Shown: positions 1-7,433 of the stretch, piece by piece
Numbering within the stretch: position 1 is the stretch's first letter
Layout of the letters: every line of letters starts with the position of its first letter
Assembly (NCBI GenBank): GCA_964445305.1
Contig: CAYUKK010000009.1
Coordinates: 1 to 17,935 of the forward strand
Reading direction: 5' to 3'
Length of the DNA: 17,935 nt
DNA from: CAYUKK01 sp964445305
Lineage (GTDB): Bacteria; Acidobacteriota; Aminicenantia; Aminicenantales; UBA8522
Notes under the pieces: model-generated
Told to the model about the DNA's origin: nothing
The model's input: the letters and a program-made list of their open reading frames with translations, nothing else
The model's database searches: none
Made by a program: the position numbers and the translations under genes

Positions 1-7
1 GTTCACC

Positions 8-1381
8 TCACTCGAGCACGGTGATGGTTGTCGAATGTTCGTTAACCTTGATGATTTCGGATTCCTCCTCCGGCACTCCCAGGAAATCCGCCACGGGCTT
101 GACCAATTTCTGGTAATAGAGAACAGCTGTGACCTTGAGTACTCCGGGAGCGATGTCGTAAGGCAGGGTGAAGGTGCAGGTTTCCATCTTGGTTTCCCGG
201 GGACCGATACGATAATCCGTGCCCAGAGATTTGGTGTTCCATTGCTGGATGGTCATCCGTCCCTGAGGGTCGAAGTAAGCCATGCGGAAGATGCGGTCGC
301 CGACCGGAACGCCATCCCTCTGGACGCCGCCGAAGCTAGCGTCGCCGAGGGCTATGCCCATGTCCTGGTAGGCGGAAACATCGGCGGCGATGGTATACTC
401 CTCGCCCGCAAACCCTTTTTTATCCACGGGAAGATGATAGGTTTTTCCCCTGGCATCCACCGCCTCGACATGCATCCAGACGATGCGGTCCTCCACCGAA
501 CCGGTCGGAAACTTGTGGCCGGTCTTCTGGTTGAAAAGGGCGATGGTGAACTTCACTCTCTCGCCGGGCTCGGCCTCCCGAACATCGGGATGGATGCGGA
601 GCTCTACGGTCCCTTTGATTTTGCCGGGGTCATGGGCGCCATGGAAGAGGTGCTGACGGGCATCCGGGTAGATGTTTCCCATGGCGGCCGTCTTTCCCTC
701 GGCATAGGTCATGTGGCAATCGTGGCATTTCACGCCTTCCCGGGCGTAGGGCCCCTCTTTCCACTCGAGCTGGGTAGATTTCACCCAGACGCCGTAGGGG
801 CTTTTTTCATTATGGCACGTTCCGCAAAACTCCGCTGTACCCAGAAACGCCGATTTCTTCAGGCTGTGCTCGGGAGAGTTCTTGCCCTCGCGCGGACCGT
901 ATTTCGTTTTCCCTGGTTCGACAACCCAGTTGTAGTTGAATGGCGTATCGCCTGAAAACCCGGTGATGGAGTGGCAGAGGTCGCAGGAGACGGATTCGTT
1001 GGCTCGGCTCTGAGCCGAGGGAGGGGGAGGGGGAACATCGCCAGCCAGGAAGGCAAGCGGGGCGTGGCAGCCATTGCAGCCTGCTTTGACACCAGCGACC
1101 ATGGAATCCTTCTCGGCATGCGGAACGGCCAGCTTGAAGTACTCGATTTCATCCCAGTGGTGGGTGTAAGCCTGGGACATCATCGCCTGCTTCCATTGCT
1201 CGAAGAAATCGGTGTGGCAGGAGGTGCCGCAGAACTTCGGCGTCTGGAAATCCTCATACCGGCGGGTGCCCAGAGCTTCATCGCCCGCCTTGACCGATGA
1301 CTGGGGATGGAGGCCAAAGAAAAGAAGAGAAGCCCAAACAAGCCCAATGAGGCCGAAAAATAAGGAAGCCAATCGTCTCAT
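8..1381 (-). CDS. Exported multiheme cytochrome c (cytochrome c554-like)
   Basis: Predicted 457-residue exported electron carrier. The N-terminus (MRRLASLFFGLIGLVWASLL) is a signal peptide or membrane anchor. Haem motifs follow: a CX3CH at C51-H56 (CGTSCH) and four CXXCH at C102 (CNGCH), C133 (CDLCH), C186 (CGTCH) and C219 (CHDCH), so four or five covalent haems. The CX3CH is followed by W63 and H74-H75, as in the cytochrome c554 family. Residues from about 255 form a haem-free, beta-rich C-terminal domain with a GHKFPTG motif (289-295), a combination I recall from large multiheme cytochromes. The frame stays open to a GTG at 1435, but that lies only a few bases from the predicted transcription start, so I chose the ATG at 1381. 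No partner genes for a specific respiratory complex are adjacent. The substrate is unknown; the multiheme call is firm. Confidence 0.88.
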   Translation of the reverse strand: MRRLASLFFGLIGLVWASLLFFGLHPQSSVKAGDEALGTRRYEDFQTPKFCGTSCHTDFFEQWKQAMMSQAYTHHWDEIEYFKLAVPHAEKDSMVAGVKAGCNGCHAPLAFLAGDVPPPPPSAQSRANESVSCDLCHSITGFSGDTPFNYNWVVEPGKTKYGPREGKNSPEHSLKKSAFLGTAEFCGTCHNEKSPYGVWVKSTQLEWKEGPYAREGVKCHDCHMTYAEGKTAAMGNIYPDARQHLFHGAHDPGKIKGTVELRIHPDVREAEPGERVKFTIALFNQKTGHKFPTGSVEDRIVWMHVEAVDARGKTYHLPVDKKGFAGEEYTIAADVSAYQDMGIALGDASFGGVQRDGVPVGDRIFRMAYFDPQGRMTIQQWNTKSLGTDYRIGPRETKMETCTFTLPYDIAPGVLKVTAVLYYQKLVKPVADFLGVPEEESEIIKVNEHSTTITVLE

Positions 1382-1446
1382 TTTTTGCCCTACCCAAGGA
1401 AAGGGTCGGGAGTTGATATCATCGCTCCGACTCACAATGAGCCGAC

Positions 1447-1475
1447 ATTATAGCTTCTTTCCTCCCGCATGACAA
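1447..1475 (-). promoter_or_regulatory. Sigma-70-type promoter of the cytochrome gene
   Basis: Read on the minus strand: TTGTCA (1470-1475), a 17-base spacer, then a perfect TATAAT (1447-1452). This is 11 of 12 consensus bases at ideal spacing. Transcription would start near 1440, leaving a leader of about 60 bases before the ATG at 1381. The copy A repeat lies immediately upstream. Confidence 0.7.
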
Positions 1476-1581
1476 TGGCTTCCTTGGCCCCGAAACTGCC
1501 GATCAAAGCACCCGACGGGTCCTGTGTGGTTCACCCCCGGCCAGGCTCGGCGCTGGGATTGCGAAGCCCGCTCGTTTCCCC

Positions 1582-1597
1582 AGCGAGGAAACTCGCT
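1582..1597 (+). other. Conserved GAAA-tetraloop hairpin in repeat copy A
   Basis: AGCGAG (1582-1587), loop GAAA, CTCGCT (1592-1597): a perfect 6-bp stem with a GNRA-type loop on the plus strand. It lies inside the 40-base block identical to copy B. There is no run of T after it, so it is not a typical terminator. Confidence 0.65.
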
Positions 1598-1716
1598 CCG
1601 ACTCAGCCCTCGCTCTTCTCTCGCTTGGCTCGAGAAACCTTGCCCCCTCAGGCTTCGACGGGCTTCCTCACCCAAGCCCCTCGCCTGTTTCCCATGGCAT
1701 CAAACACTCGGGTCGG

Positions 1717-1917
1717 CGTTACGAGACGCTATCGAAAGCTTTGTTTTTTATATATTAAGCACCCCTACCCCTCTCCACGAAAGACGCCTCCAGGAATTCT
1801 TTCTTAGCCATTAAATCCCCCTACCCCCTTTGAACAATCAAAGGGGGCCTGAGAAAAGGTGGGCGTCTTTCGAGCAGGCCGGAGGGGAACAACGGTCAGC
1901 GTCTCGGGTCAGGTCGG
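1717..1917. mobile_element. Palindrome-rich MITE-like insertion inside the repeat
   Basis: Removing these bases restores collinearity with copy B exactly at the junction. The sequence GGTCGG stands on both sides (1711-1716 and 1912-1917), as a 6-bp target duplication would. Near the ends are inverted 9-mers: CGAGACGCT (1722-1730) and AGCGTCTCG (1898-1906). Nested inside are CGAAAGACGCC (1778-1788) with GGCGTCTTTCG (1862-1872), and a perfect hairpin CCCCCTTTGA-ACAA-TCAAAGGGGG (1824-1847). No transposase is present, so it would be non-autonomous. Alternatively the left and right pieces are separate repeat fragments brought together by rearrangement: ATCGAAAGCT occurs both at 1731-1740 here and at 11828-11837 beyond copy B. 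Confidence 0.5.
1824..1847. other. Perfect 10-bp stem-loop
   Basis: CCCCCTTTGA and TCAAAGGGGG are perfect inverted arms separated by ACAA. The stem sits at the centre of a larger 11-bp inverted pair (1778-1788 and 1862-1872). No T-tract follows on either strand, so I read it as internal structure of the inserted element rather than a terminator. Confidence 0.7.
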
Positions 1918-1974
1918 TCCTGCGAATCACGCCACCCCTCGGGTGCGCTCGCTATCGTGATAATTTGTTACAAG

Positions 1975-1994
1975 ATCAAGCACTTTCGCTTGAT
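1975..1994 (+). other. Hairpin in the reductase leader region
   Basis: ATCAAGC (1975-1981), loop ACTTTC, GCTTGAT (1988-1994), about 75 bases before the reductase ATG. GATAAT -10-like hexamers lie at 1959-1964 and 1995-2000, but neither has a convincing -35. Function unknown. Confidence 0.35.
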
Positions 1995-2060
1995 GATAAT
2001 TCTCTATCACCAAATTTGGAAAGCAAGAGATGCCTTGAAAATTTTCTCCACTCCGGGTAT

Positions 2061-2067
2061 AAGGAGG
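2061..2067 (+). promoter_or_regulatory. Ribosome binding site deciding the reductase start
   Basis: AAGGAGG, two bases before the ATG at 2070. This is closer than the usual spacing, but it is the only strong site nearby, and the ATG after it opens directly into a Tat signal. It argues against the in-frame start at 1830, which would put 80 residues of repeat-derived sequence ahead of the signal. Confidence 0.7.
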
Positions 2068-2069
2068 AC

Positions 2070-3302
2070 ATGAAGTTGAAAAAACAAACAATCAGCCGAC
2101 GAGAATTCTTCAGCCAGAGTCTCTCCAACCTGGCTGCCTTCACTCTTTTAGGGTCAAGCTCCAACATCCGAGGCAGGACGGCGATGGAGCCTCAAAGCCT
2201 GCCCGGACTTACCCCCATCCATCGTGAACTGGGCAAAACAGGGCTCAGCCTGCCTGTCGTCAGCCTCGGCGTCATGAACGCGGATAGCCCGGACCTCATA
2301 AGAAAAGCGTTCGAGCTCGGCATCCGCCACTTCGACACTGCCCATAGCTATCAACGGGGAAGGAACGAGGAGATGGTCGGCCGGGTCCTGCGGGAGCTTG
2401 GCGCCAGGGAAAAGGTCATCATTGCCACGAAGGCTATGGTCCCTTCCCAGAGAAGGGGAAAATCCTCACCGCAAATCAAAGAGGAATTCATCAAGGCGGC
2501 CGAGGAAAGCCTGAGGCGCCTCCAGTCTGATTATGTGGATATCCTCTACGCCCACGACGTCAAGTCTGCCGACGAAGTGAGCCACTCTGGCCTCGTCGAA
2601 GCCCTGACTGTACTCAAGGAGCAGAAGAAAGCGCGCTTCGTCGGATTCTCCACCCATGCCAACATGGCTGCCTGCATCGAGGAGGCTTGCCGGCTCAAGT
2701 TTTACGACGTCATCCTCACTTCCTTCAACTATGCCCTGGCCGAGGATAAGAAAATCCTCGCCAGTTTCGAGAATGCAAGGAAGGCTGGCATCGGTCTTAT
2801 CGCCATGAAAACGCAGTGCAGCCAGTACTGGTACCGTGATTCTCTGCCTCGCTCGCAACAGCGTTATTACGAAGGCCAGATTCTTCATTCTGCCCTCCTC
2901 AAGTGGGTTCTCCGCCACGACTTCATTACCACGGCTATCCCTGGCTGCACGACATTCGACCAGCTGGAGGCGGACTGGAAGGTTGCTTTTGACCTTGCCT
3001 ATACCAAAGAAGAAGAAACATTCCTTCGGGACCGACAGGTAAGGTTAACCCTCGCCTACTGTGTCCAGTGCTCCCAGTGCGTCGCCACCTGTCCGAAGGC
3101 TGTTGATATCCCCTCCCTGATGCGCGCCCACATGTACCTCACCTGCTACCGCAACCGCGGCCTGGCCGGCGAGACTCTCGAAGGAATAACCGCCGGTCGA
3201 GGAATGGAGGCCTGTCGTTCTTGCCAGTCCTGCCGCGCTGTCTGCCGTAACGGACTTCCAGTCACCCGCCGGCTCGAAGAGCTCAGGACGAGCCTGGCTT
3301 GA
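2070..3302 (+). CDS. Tat-exported aldo/keto reductase with C-terminal 4Fe-4S clusters
   Basis: 410 residues. A twin-arginine signal (SRREFF, 9-14, then a hydrophobic stretch) suggests export of a folded, cofactor-loaded enzyme. Residues about 50-310 form the aldo/keto reductase barrel with the expected tetrad D89 and Y94 (in FDTAHSY), K121 (ATKAM) and H162 (YAHDV). The C-terminus has two ferredoxin-like motifs: C331-X2-C334-X2-C337-X3-C341-P and C382-X2-C385-X2-C388-X3-C392. The family normally reduces aldehydes or ketones with NAD(P)H; with Fe-S clusters it may instead exchange electrons with another carrier. The substrate cannot be told. It converges with the ATPase operon, with only 22 bases between stop codons and no visible terminator. 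The start was set by the ribosome site and the signal peptide. Confidence 0.88.
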   Translation: MKLKKQTISRREFFSQSLSNLAAFTLLGSSSNIRGRTAMEPQSLPGLTPIHRELGKTGLSLPVVSLGVMNADSPDLIRKAFELGIRHFDTAHSYQRGRNEEMVGRVLRELGAREKVIIATKAMVPSQRRGKSSPQIKEEFIKAAEESLRRLQSDYVDILYAHDVKSADEVSHSGLVEALTVLKEQKKARFVGFSTHANMAACIEEACRLKFYDVILTSFNYALAEDKKILASFENARKAGIGLIAMKTQCSQYWYRDSLPRSQQRYYEGQILHSALLKWVLRHDFITTAIPGCTTFDQLEADWKVAFDLAYTKEEETFLRDRQVRLTLAYCVQCSQCVATCPKAVDIPSLMRAHMYLTCYRNRGLAGETLEGITAGRGMEACRSCQSCRAVCRNGLPVTRRLEELRTSLA

Positions 3303-3324
3303 TTCCGGCTTCTCCGCCAAGCCA

Positions 3325-3936
3325 TTAGTGGCCGCGGACAATCTCCTTGACCCTCATCAACTGGACTTGATAGGAACGTTCCATCTCTTCAAGACGCGAG
3401 GCGATGTAGGCAATCGTCTCCTTAATGTTGGGGATGAGGATGTATTCGAGAGCGTTGACGCGGCGGCGGGTTATTTCAATCTCCGAGGACAGTTTTGCCG
3501 CCGCTTCCCAGAGCCTGGCCAGCTCGAGCAAATCGGGAAGGATTTCCCTCGTCTTCTTGATCCCTATATCCAGCTCCGCTTCCGTTTCGATGAGGCTATA
3601 ATCAGAAACTTCGAGCCTCTCGATAGTAAAGCGGGGAATGGACAGGTTGAGAATGCGCTCTCTGTCCAGGCGAAGGTCGAGACCTCCTTCCGGGACGAGC
3701 TCTTTCAGCTCGGTCAGGGAGGTTTTCGTCCGGGCTAAAGCAAAAGAAAGCAGAATCTTCTTGAGTTTTACCCTGACCCTCGCCTCGATTTCCGAGAGCT
3801 GGCGGATGACTTCCAGGAACTGGCGCATCAGCTCTTCGAGTTTGTCCTTAAGAAGTTTATGCCCGCGCTGGGCCAGGACCAACCGCCGGCGCAGGCGCAG
3901 CAGCTCCATCCGGTTCGGGTTGACGGTGAGCCGCAT
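3325..3936 (-). CDS. atpD: V-type ATP synthase subunit D (central rotor stalk)
   Basis: 203 residues, usual for the family. It opens with MRLTVNPNRMELLRLRRRL, the conserved start of subunit D, and consists of long N- and C-terminal helices that form the rotating coiled-coil shaft in the A3B3 head. The C-terminal helix includes RRRVNALEYILIPN, a strongly conserved family segment. The frame is open to 3975, but the ATG at 3936 has GGGAGGGA about 10 bases upstream and starts at the conserved motif. It is the last gene of the operon, 22 bases after subunit B, and converges on the reductase. The symbol follows V-type naming and should not be confused with the F-type beta subunit. Confidence 0.95.
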   Translation of the reverse strand: MRLTVNPNRMELLRLRRRLVLAQRGHKLLKDKLEELMRQFLEVIRQLSEIEARVRVKLKKILLSFALARTKTSLTELKELVPEGGLDLRLDRERILNLSIPRFTIERLEVSDYSLIETEAELDIGIKKTREILPDLLELARLWEAAAKLSSEIEITRRRVNALEYILIPNIKETIAYIASRLEEMERSYQVQLMRVKEIVRGH

Positions 3937-3958
3937 GGTTAAATTGGTCCCTCCCCCA

Positions 3959-5323
3959 TCAATAATATTTGTCAAGGTATTCCGGGCGGATGCGCTTCAG
4001 TTCCGAGCGGGGAAGCAAGCGGAGCAACCGCCAGCCCAACTCGAGTGTGTCGATGATTCTCCGGGCCGTGAACTCGCTCTGTCGGACGAATTGCGTCTCG
4101 AAAAGGTCAGCGAACTCAAGATAAAGCTTATCCATGTCACTCAAAGAGGCTTCGCCCAAAATCAACGCCAGCTCCCGGGCTTCTTTGCCGCGGGCATAGC
4201 AGGCGAAAATCTGGTTGAGAACATCGGCATGGTCCTCCCGCGTTTTGCCCTCCCCAATTCCTTTGTCCTTGAGCCGGGAGAGGCTCGGGAGGACGTCAAT
4301 GGGCGGGTAGATACCTTTGCGGTGGAGCTCGCGACTGAGCATGATTTGCCCCTCAGTGATATAGCCCGTAAGGTCGGCGATAGGATGCGTCTTATCGTCC
4401 TCGGGCATCGTCAGGATGGGGATGAGCGTAATAGAGCCCGTCTTGCCCTTGATCCTCCCGGCCCGCTCGTACATGGAGGCGAGGTCGGTGTAGAGATAGC
4501 CGGGATAGCCGCGGCGGCCCGGGATCTCCTTCCGCGCCGCCGAAATCTCGCGCAGAGCTTCAGCGTAAAAAGTCATGTCCACCAGGATGACCAGGACATG
4601 CATGTCCAGCTCGAAAGCCAGGTATTCGGCGCAGGTGAGGGCCAGTCGGGGAGTGGCGATACGCTCAATCGGCGGCTCGTTGGCCAGGTTGAGGAAGAGA
4701 ACCGCCCTCTCCAGAGCTCCCGTACTCCGGAAATCCTCGATGAAGAAATTGGCTTCCTCGAAGGTGATACCCATGGCGCCGAAGACGACAGCAAACTTCT
4801 CCTCCTTTCTTAGCACCCGGGCCTGTCGGGCAATCTGGGCGGCCAGCCGGGCATGGGGGAGGCCGCTGCCCGAAAAGAGAGGGAGCTTTTGCCCGCGAAC
4901 GAGCGGGTTCATCCCATCGATGGAGGAGATGCCCGTCTCGATAAACTCGGAAGGATAGTCGCGGGCGTCGGGGTTAATGGGGCTTCCGCTGATGGGCAGC
5001 TGTTTCCGGGCAATGATTTGCGGCCCGCCATCCTTGGGCCGTCCCGAGCCGTCAAAAACGCGGCCGATGATTTCTTCGGAAACGCCCAGCGTCTGGGAGC
5101 GGCCCAGAAACCTCACCCTGGACTTCTCCACATCCAACCCGACCGTGCCCTCAAAAACCTGGACGATGGCCCTCTCTGTAGACACATCGAGAACGGTGCC
5201 CCGCCGGATGAAACCAGCGGCGGCTTCGACTTCGACAAGCTCCCCGTACTTGACATTCTCGATTTTTTCGACGATGACGAGAGGTCCCACGATGTTGGAG
5301 ACGGTTAGGTATTCTTTGTACAT
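3959..5323 (-). CDS. atpB: V-type ATP synthase subunit B (non-catalytic)
   Basis: 454 residues, full length for the family. Subunit B alternates with A in the hexameric head; it contacts nucleotide at the interface but does not hydrolyse it. The usual P-loop is replaced by SGSGLPHA (151-158), the hallmark of B; most relatives have N at the last position. The segments EIPGRRGYPGYLYTDLASMYERAG and SLSRLKDKGIGEGKTREDH are also typical. A GAGG ribosome site precedes the ATG by seven bases. It follows subunit A after 9 bases, so the two are surely co-translated. Nothing appears broken. Confidence 0.97.
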   Translation of the reverse strand: MYKEYLTVSNIVGPLVIVEKIENVKYGELVEVEAAAGFIRRGTVLDVSTERAIVQVFEGTVGLDVEKSRVRFLGRSQTLGVSEEIIGRVFDGSGRPKDGGPQIIARKQLPISGSPINPDARDYPSEFIETGISSIDGMNPLVRGQKLPLFSGSGLPHARLAAQIARQARVLRKEEKFAVVFGAMGITFEEANFFIEDFRSTGALERAVLFLNLANEPPIERIATPRLALTCAEYLAFELDMHVLVILVDMTFYAEALREISAARKEIPGRRGYPGYLYTDLASMYERAGRIKGKTGSITLIPILTMPEDDKTHPIADLTGYITEGQIMLSRELHRKGIYPPIDVLPSLSRLKDKGIGEGKTREDHADVLNQIFACYARGKEARELALILGEASLSDMDKLYLEFADLFETQFVRQSEFTARRIIDTLELGWRLLRLLPRSELKRIRPEYLDKYY

Positions 5324-5332
5324 GGGAAATCC

Positions 5333-7090
5333 TCACGCCTGGCTTTCTTTGAGGCTCTTGAAAGCTTGATCAATTTCGAGATAGACCTCGAGGAGGCCCG
5401 CCTCTTCTTCGGGTAGGTATTTCATCTGAGCGATCCTTTCCCTGACCTCGAGGCCCAGGACACTCTCCAGCCTCCTCCCCTCTTCCAGAGCGCTCAACCC
5501 CTGATGATGGAAATGGAGGATGGCGCGGAGCATGAGGTACTGCTTTCTTAAAGAAGCGTAGGTATCCTGAGGATGGAAAGCATTCTGATGGAGAAAGTCT
5601 TCCCGAATTGACCGGGCCGATTCGAGGACAAGCCTCTCCTTGGGCGACAAGGATTCCACGCCAACGAGCCTGGCAATTTCCTTGAGCTCTGCCTCCTCCT
5701 CGAGGAGGAGGAGCGCCTCCTGGCGCAGCTCGGGAAAGTCCTCCGCCACCTGGTTCTTGAAGAAGGCTTTGATGTTCTCGGCGTAGAGAGAGTAGCTCAA
5801 GAGCCAGTTGATAGCCGGAAAGTGCCGCATGTTGGCCAGCCGGTCATCGAGAGCCCAAAAAACCTTGACCACTTTGAGCGTCGCCTGAACCACCGGGTCG
5901 GATAAATCGCCGCCGGGTGGAGAAACAGCACCGATGACGCTCAACGCGGCAGGCCGCTCATCGGAACCAAGGCAGATGACCTTGCCGGCGCGCTCGTAGA
6001 ACTCAGCGATGCGACTGGCCAGGTAAGCGGGATAGCCCTCCTCCCCTGGCATTTCCTCCATCCGGCCTGAGATTTCGCGCAGCGCCTCGGCCCACCGACT
6101 TGACGAATCGGCCATCAAAGCTACTGAGTAGCCCATGTCGCGGAAGTATTCGGCGATAGTCATGCCCGTGTAGATGGAAGCTTCTCGGGCTGCGACCGGC
6201 ATGTTCGACGTGTTGGCAATGATGACCGTGCGCTCGAGGAGCGGCCGGCCCGTTCGCGGGTCTTTAAGCTCGGGAAAGCTGAGCAGCAAATCGGCGACTT
6301 CGTTTCCCCGTTCGCCGCAGGCGACAAAGACGATAATCTGGGCGTCCGACCATTTGGCCAGCTGGTGCTGGACGACGGTCTTGCCGCTTCCGAACGGTCC
6401 CGGGACGCAGGCCGTGCCACCTTTAGCCAGGGGAAATAGCGTGTCGAGTACGCGCTGACCCGTCGTCAACGGCTCGTCGGGCATCAGCCGTCGCTTGACG
6501 CTGCGTTGTCTCCGGATGGACCATGTCTGAAACATCCGGATTTCCATCACCCCAGCCCCAGTCTCCAGCCTGGCGATGACATCCTCGACCCTCCATTTCC
6601 CTTTCCTTATTTCCTGGATCCGGCCCGTGACTCCCTCCGGAACCATGATTTTATGCCTGACCAGGGGCGTCTCCTCGACTTCGCCGAGGATGTCACCGGC
6701 TGCGACCGTTTCTCCTTTCCGGCGCCAAGGCTTGAATTCCCACTCCCGCGCTCGGTCGAGCGGCGGAACTTGGATGCCGCGGGTGACAAAGTCGCCTTCG
6801 CGAGCCCGGATGACGTCGAGCGGTCTCTGGATACCATCATAGATGGAGCCAATGAGGCCCGGACCGAGCTCAACGCTGAGCGGTCGCCCAGTCAAAGCGA
6901 CTGGCTCTTCGGGACCGATGCCGGTCGTATCTTCGTAGACCTGGATAAAAGCCAGGTCCTCGCGAAGCTCGATGATTTCGCCGATTAAACCCAGCTCTCC
7001 GATTTTGACCATGTCGTACATCTTGGCTCCAAGACACCCCGAGGCCACAACCAGGGGGCCGGCCACACGGATAATCTTAGGCTGACTCAT
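5333..7090 (-). CDS. atpA: V-type ATP synthase subunit A (catalytic)
   Basis: 585 residues, full length. This is the ATP-hydrolysing or ATP-making subunit of the V1/A1 head. It has the P-loop GPFGSGKT (231-238), the GER catalytic segment with E260, and the conserved MADSSSRWAEALREISGRM region. The insertion between about residues 115 and 190 that separates V-type A from F-type beta is present. The frame is open upstream to 7117, but the ATG at 7090 with AAAGGG just before it gives the family N-terminus MSQPKIIRVAGPLV. It overlaps the end of subunit F by 14 bases. Confidence 0.97.
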   Translation of the reverse strand: MSQPKIIRVAGPLVVASGCLGAKMYDMVKIGELGLIGEIIELREDLAFIQVYEDTTGIGPEEPVALTGRPLSVELGPGLIGSIYDGIQRPLDVIRAREGDFVTRGIQVPPLDRAREWEFKPWRRKGETVAAGDILGEVEETPLVRHKIMVPEGVTGRIQEIRKGKWRVEDVIARLETGAGVMEIRMFQTWSIRRQRSVKRRLMPDEPLTTGQRVLDTLFPLAKGGTACVPGPFGSGKTVVQHQLAKWSDAQIIVFVACGERGNEVADLLLSFPELKDPRTGRPLLERTVIIANTSNMPVAAREASIYTGMTIAEYFRDMGYSVALMADSSSRWAEALREISGRMEEMPGEEGYPAYLASRIAEFYERAGKVICLGSDERPAALSVIGAVSPPGGDLSDPVVQATLKVVKVFWALDDRLANMRHFPAINWLLSYSLYAENIKAFFKNQVAEDFPELRQEALLLLEEEAELKEIARLVGVESLSPKERLVLESARSIREDFLHQNAFHPQDTYASLRKQYLMLRAILHFHHQGLSALEEGRRLESVLGLEVRERIAQMKYLPEEEAGLLEVYLEIDQAFKSLKESQA

Positions 7091-7433
7091 CTTTGCCCTT
7101 TCTCTTGAGCAGGACATCAGAACCCGTTGCTTTGACGGCCATTTCTCTGACCAATCTCTCTATCGTCTCGGCCACCGTTCGGTAATCCGCAAACCCGACG
7201 AGGACAGGCCCGGGTTTCTGGATGGCCGTTTTCTTCTCTTCGCTCATAACCTCGAGCCAATCTTGATGAACCAGGCAGAGCGCGATTTTTTGTCTTTCCA
7301 GGATGGCCAGGAGCTGGCCAGCCTCGGCAGGGTCTCGGAGAGAAAAAACTTTGATTCCGAGAGCCCTCAGTCCAAAAAGCAAATCTTCATCCCCGACCGC
7401 AGCAACTTTTCCGAGATCAAACATAGGTGGCAC
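7077..7433 (-). CDS. atpF: V-type ATP synthase subunit F (central stalk)
   Basis: 118 residues from a GTG at 7433, or 115 from the ATG at 7424. Subunit F is a small Rossmann-like protein that binds subunit D in the rotor and modulates activity. The pattern KVAAVGDEDLLFGLRALGIKVF near the N-terminus and KPGPVLVGFADY further on fits the family. GGAAGG lies 4 bases before the GTG and 13 before the ATG; the GTG is slightly better placed but the ATG cannot be excluded. It overlaps both neighbours (subunit C upstream, A downstream), which implies translational coupling. Confidence 0.9.
   Translation of the reverse strand: MPPMFDLGKVAAVGDEDLLFGLRALGIKVFSLRDPAEAGQLLAILERQKIALCLVHQDWLEVMSEEKKTAIQKPGPVLVGFADYRTVAETIERLVREMAVKATGSDVLLKRKGKDESA

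Larger units (their letters stand above)
1498..1945. repeat. Dispersed intergenic repeat, copy A (interrupted)
   Basis: Bases 1498-1716 align almost collinearly with 11555-11774, with roughly 85-90% identity by eye, including 40 identical bases in a row (1569-1608 against 11627-11666). The alignment resumes at 1918-1945 against 11775-11801. The bases between (1717-1917) are absent from copy B. Both copies contain an identical hairpin, AGCGAG-GAAA-CTCGCT (1582-1597 here), and a small CACCC/GGGTG hairpin near the right end. One frame is open through both copies, but most substitutions in it change the amino acid, so it does not look like a protein under selection. The family is not recognised. 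Confidence 0.8.

Noticed and set aside
35..955. A 306-codon plus-strand open frame opposite the cytochrome.
   Set aside because: The minus strand encodes five haem motifs and a signal peptide; the plus-strand frame has no ribosome site and no domain.
1469..1814. Open frames across repeat copy A, with a counterpart across copy B (11611-12021) having similar translation.
   Set aside because: About eight of thirteen codon differences in the shared frame change the amino acid, there is no ribosome site and the frames end at different places. The similarity comes from the DNA repeat, not from protein selection.
1824..1847. Rho-independent terminator.
   Set aside because: The stem is perfect, but no T-run follows on either strand and no gene ends nearby in a matching direction.
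1830..2069. An 80-residue N-terminal extension of the reductase, in frame from 1830.
   Set aside because: It begins inside the palindromic insert and runs through the repeat end, does not resemble AKR proteins, and would place the Tat signal internally. The ATG at 2070 has a ribosome site and the signal at its N-terminus.
3638..4813. A long plus-strand open frame of 391 codons opposite ATPase subunits B and D.
   Set aside because: It lies antisense to two certain genes, and its translation is rich in R and S without domain character. It is a by-product of codon bias on the coding strand.
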